DNA of 7,328 nt from Pseudoflavonifractor sp035562355 (lineage in GTDB: Bacteria; Bacillota; Clostridia; Oscillospirales; Oscillospiraceae): assembly GCA_035562355.1 (NCBI GenBank), contig DATMXU010000301.1, forward strand, positions 1 through 7,328. Direction: 5' to 3'. This document shows positions 5,788 to 7,328 of this stretch, in pieces. The notes beneath the pieces are model-generated. The model was not told the origin of the DNA. It did no database searches and was given only the letters and a program-made list of their open reading frames with translations. The translations under genes were made by a program, and so were the position numbers. How positions within the stretch are numbered: the first letter of the stretch is position 1; each line of letters begins with the position of its first letter.

Positions 5788-7328
5788 TTATGGCTCGGAT
5801 TTCGGCAGTGTGGAGTCGCTGCGGTAGACGCCCCAGGGCACGCTTCCCGGGGCCGGTTTCGTTAGTCTCAGGTCCAAGAGGACGCGGGTGCTGTTGTCGC
5901 CCAGTCCGGTCACGCTGTAGCCGCCCCGCGCCGTACCGGAGACGCTGGCCAAGTCCATGGCGCTCAGGTCGTCCATCGTCTTCCGAATGATGTGCGTCTG
6001 ACTGATCTCATAGGTGAGATGGGAGCTGAGTACGGGGATACGGACTGTGAGGAAGGAAGTCTTGGGCAGGTTGGCGAAGTTGGGCAGCAGATAGTCCTTC
6101 CAGGAGCAGATGGCGTTGGAGGACATGGCATTTTCCCCCGTGCCGAACTGGAGGGCCAGCATCAGGTACTGCTCGGCGTCGGAGCCGAAGAGGGCCGACA
6201 GGTCGTACTTCACCAGGCGGAAGGCATAGAGCTTGAGCTGCCCGCCGTCCACATAGTAGGAGCCGCCGTAGGAGTCGGCCGAGAGCCAGAGGGCGGTGCG
6301 CGCCGGGTCGGTGGTTCCGGCGTAAAGGGAAGAGCCCCCCACGGTGCTGCCGTCGCTGTTCTTGTAGGAGGTGAGGGAGATAGCGCCGCCGTAATCGTAA
6401 GCAAAGCGCCAGTAGCTGTAGCGGATGGTGCCCCCGTCGTTGAGGCCGGCCAGGGCGGAGTAATAGTCGGTATTGCCGCTGTACTGGCCGCCGATATGGC
6501 ATAGCGGCGTAAAGGCGGCGTAGCAGCCTGTAATGCTGCCTGTGTTGATGCCGGCCAGCCCGCCCATGCGCTGCTTGGTGGGTGTGGTATTGATCGGGTA
6601 GTAGGAGGTCACCTGGGAGGTGGAGGGGCTTGTGATGGTGGGCGTGTAGAAGTAGCAGGTGTCCAGCGTGCCGCTGTTTTGCCCCACCAGGCCGCCGATG
6701 ACGGTGGAGAGGTCTGTGGTGACGGTCCGCGTGACCGAGACGGAGCAGGAATCGGCAGCCACGTTGGCGATGCGCCCGGCGTTGGTCCCCGCCACCAGAG
6801 CAACAATCAAAGGGGCCGTATTGGAGGACACCGAGAGATTACCATTGCTCAGGGCCAGGAACTCCACCTTGGCGCCCTGTGCAACCGAGGAGAAGAGGGG
6901 TGCCGAGGTTATGAAGTTGGAGAGGGTATGCCCCCCGCCCTGGAAACTGCCATAGAAGGGGACGGTGACGGTGGAGATGGACGCGCCGCCAAAATCGATG
7001 TCGCGGTCCAGGACAAATGTTTTCCCGGCGGTACCGCCGCTGTTGGCGAGGGTTACAAAGTCGTTCCAATCGGCGGCGGTGCGGATGAGGGAGGCGCTGC
7101 CGTCCGTGGTGAGCGAGGTGTTGTACTTGGGGTTTGGCTGATTGCCCGCGAGAGTGATCAGCTCGTCCCAGTTGAACCGGTAGGCCACCGCCAGAGCCGA
7201 TGGGATGGACAGCCAGCAGGGCCGCTGGAAGGGGGCGGGATTTGCCGGGCTGAGACAGAGCCGCAGGGCCACCTCGCCGCTGCTGTCGTCCACGGGGCGT
7301 GCCAGCCCGTCGCTGACGGTGAGGAGGG
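5788..7328 (-). CDS. Large exported GLUG-repeat surface protein (N-terminus beyond window edge)
   Basis: The frame is open to the right edge, so the visible 512 residues are the C-terminal part; signal peptide and start lie outside. An in-frame GTG at 7293 has no support as a start because coding sequence continues before it. After about 55 leading residues, a module reads IRTAADWNDFVTLANSG, DRDIDFGG, then FYGSFQGGGHTLSNF and FSSVAQGAKVEFLAL, the usual lead-in of GLUG/beta-helix adhesins. Four GLUG-like repeats follow. The last 150 or so residues form an unrecognised Ser/Thr-containing domain without a membrane anchor or sorting signal. Such proteins are typically extracellular adhesins or matrix components. 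It is translated just ahead of the SipW-class protein, which suggests that both belong to one surface structure. Role beyond surface location is inferred. Confidence 0.75.
   Translation of the reverse strand, partial: LLTVSDGLARPVDDSSGEVALRLCLSPANPAPFQRPCWLSIPSALAVAYRFNWDELITLAGNQPNPKYNTSLTTDGSASLIRTAADWNDFVTLANSGGTAGKTFVLDRDIDFGGASISTVTVPFYGSFQGGGHTLSNFITSAPLFSSVAQGAKVEFLALSNGNLSVSSNTAPLIVALVAGTNAGRIANVAADSCSVSVTRTVTTDLSTVIGGLVGQNSGTLDTCYFYTPTITSPSTSQVTSYYPINTTPTKQRMGGLAGINTGSITGCYAAFTPLCHIGGQYSGNTDYYSALAGLNDGGTIRYSYWRFAYDYGGAISLTSYKNSDGSTVGGSSLYAGTTDPARTALWLSADSYGGSYYVDGGQLKLYAFRLVKYDLSALFGSDAEQYLMLALQFGTGENAMSSNAICSWKDYLLPNFANLPKTSFLTVRIPVLSSHLTYEISQTHIIRKTMDDLSAMDLASVSGTARGGYSVTGLGDNSTRVLLDLRLTKPAPGSVPWGVYRSDSTLPKSEP
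6409..6815 (-). repeat. Four GLUG-like protein repeats in the surface protein gene
   Basis: In translation order the units are VALVAGTNAGRIANVAADSC (about 6735-6815), IGGLVGQNSGTLDTCYF (about 6646-6715), MGGLAGINTGSITGCYAAF (6513-6566) and ALAGLNDGGTIRYSYW (about 6409-6459). They share the pattern hydrophobic-GLxGxNxGxI-x-x-C/S-Y of the GLUG motif. The first and last are degenerate, and each of the first three keeps a Cys after the turn. DNA identity between units is low, so this is an old protein repeat, not a recent tandem duplication. Confidence 0.6.

Noticed and set aside
5788..5820. LPKSEP at the end of the GLUG protein as a sortase sorting signal
   Set aside because: It is the last six residues, with no hydrophobic segment or basic tail after it.
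5992..6504. Plus-strand ORF (170 codons) opposite the GLUG protein
   Set aside because: Val/Gly/Ala/Glu-rich shadow with no ribosome site or motif. The opposite strand carries GLUG repeats.

Overview
The window looks like a GC-rich gut Clostridia genome (Oscillospiraceae / Flavonifractor-like is my best guess). The signs are GC-rich genes with AGGAGG-type ribosome binding sites, a Gram-positive lipoprotein sugar-binding protein, a SipW-class secreted protein and a GLUG-repeat surface protein. The assignment rests on gene style only; there is no marker gene.

Left part (1-3548, minus strand): a carbohydrate ABC importer of the ribose/galactose class, read right to left. The order is lipoprotein binding protein (2192-3370), permease (989-2005), then a double-domain ATPase (976 down to the left edge, cut off inside its second domain). 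A strong sigma-70-type promoter (3521-3548) lies about 150 bases before the binding-protein gene. A 13-bp stem-loop (2109-2140) separates the binding-protein gene from the permease gene and probably lets the binding protein be made in excess.

Middle (3371-3913): an AT-rich divergent control region of 543 bases. It holds the importer promoter, a possible plus-strand promoter, several dyads (3591-3607, 3768-3782, 3785-3804), a 10-base word repeated 75 bases apart, a leader hairpin (3411-3442) and a 10-codon mini-ORF with a good ribosome binding site. No regulator gene is visible. To its right is a zinc-type medium-chain dehydrogenase (3914-4945, plus strand), probably oxidising a polyol or sugar. 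Its divergent pairing with the importer suggests that the two handle the same or related compounds; the substrate cannot be read from the sequence.

Right part (5042-7328, minus strand): a two-gene surface module. A large GLUG-repeat exported protein (cut at the right edge) is followed 23 bases later by a 240-residue protein with a SipW-class signal peptide and TasA/camelysin-like features, which starts at TTG. A bidirectional terminator (4987-5027) separates this module from the dehydrogenase. No RNA genes, insertion sequences or CRISPR arrays were seen.
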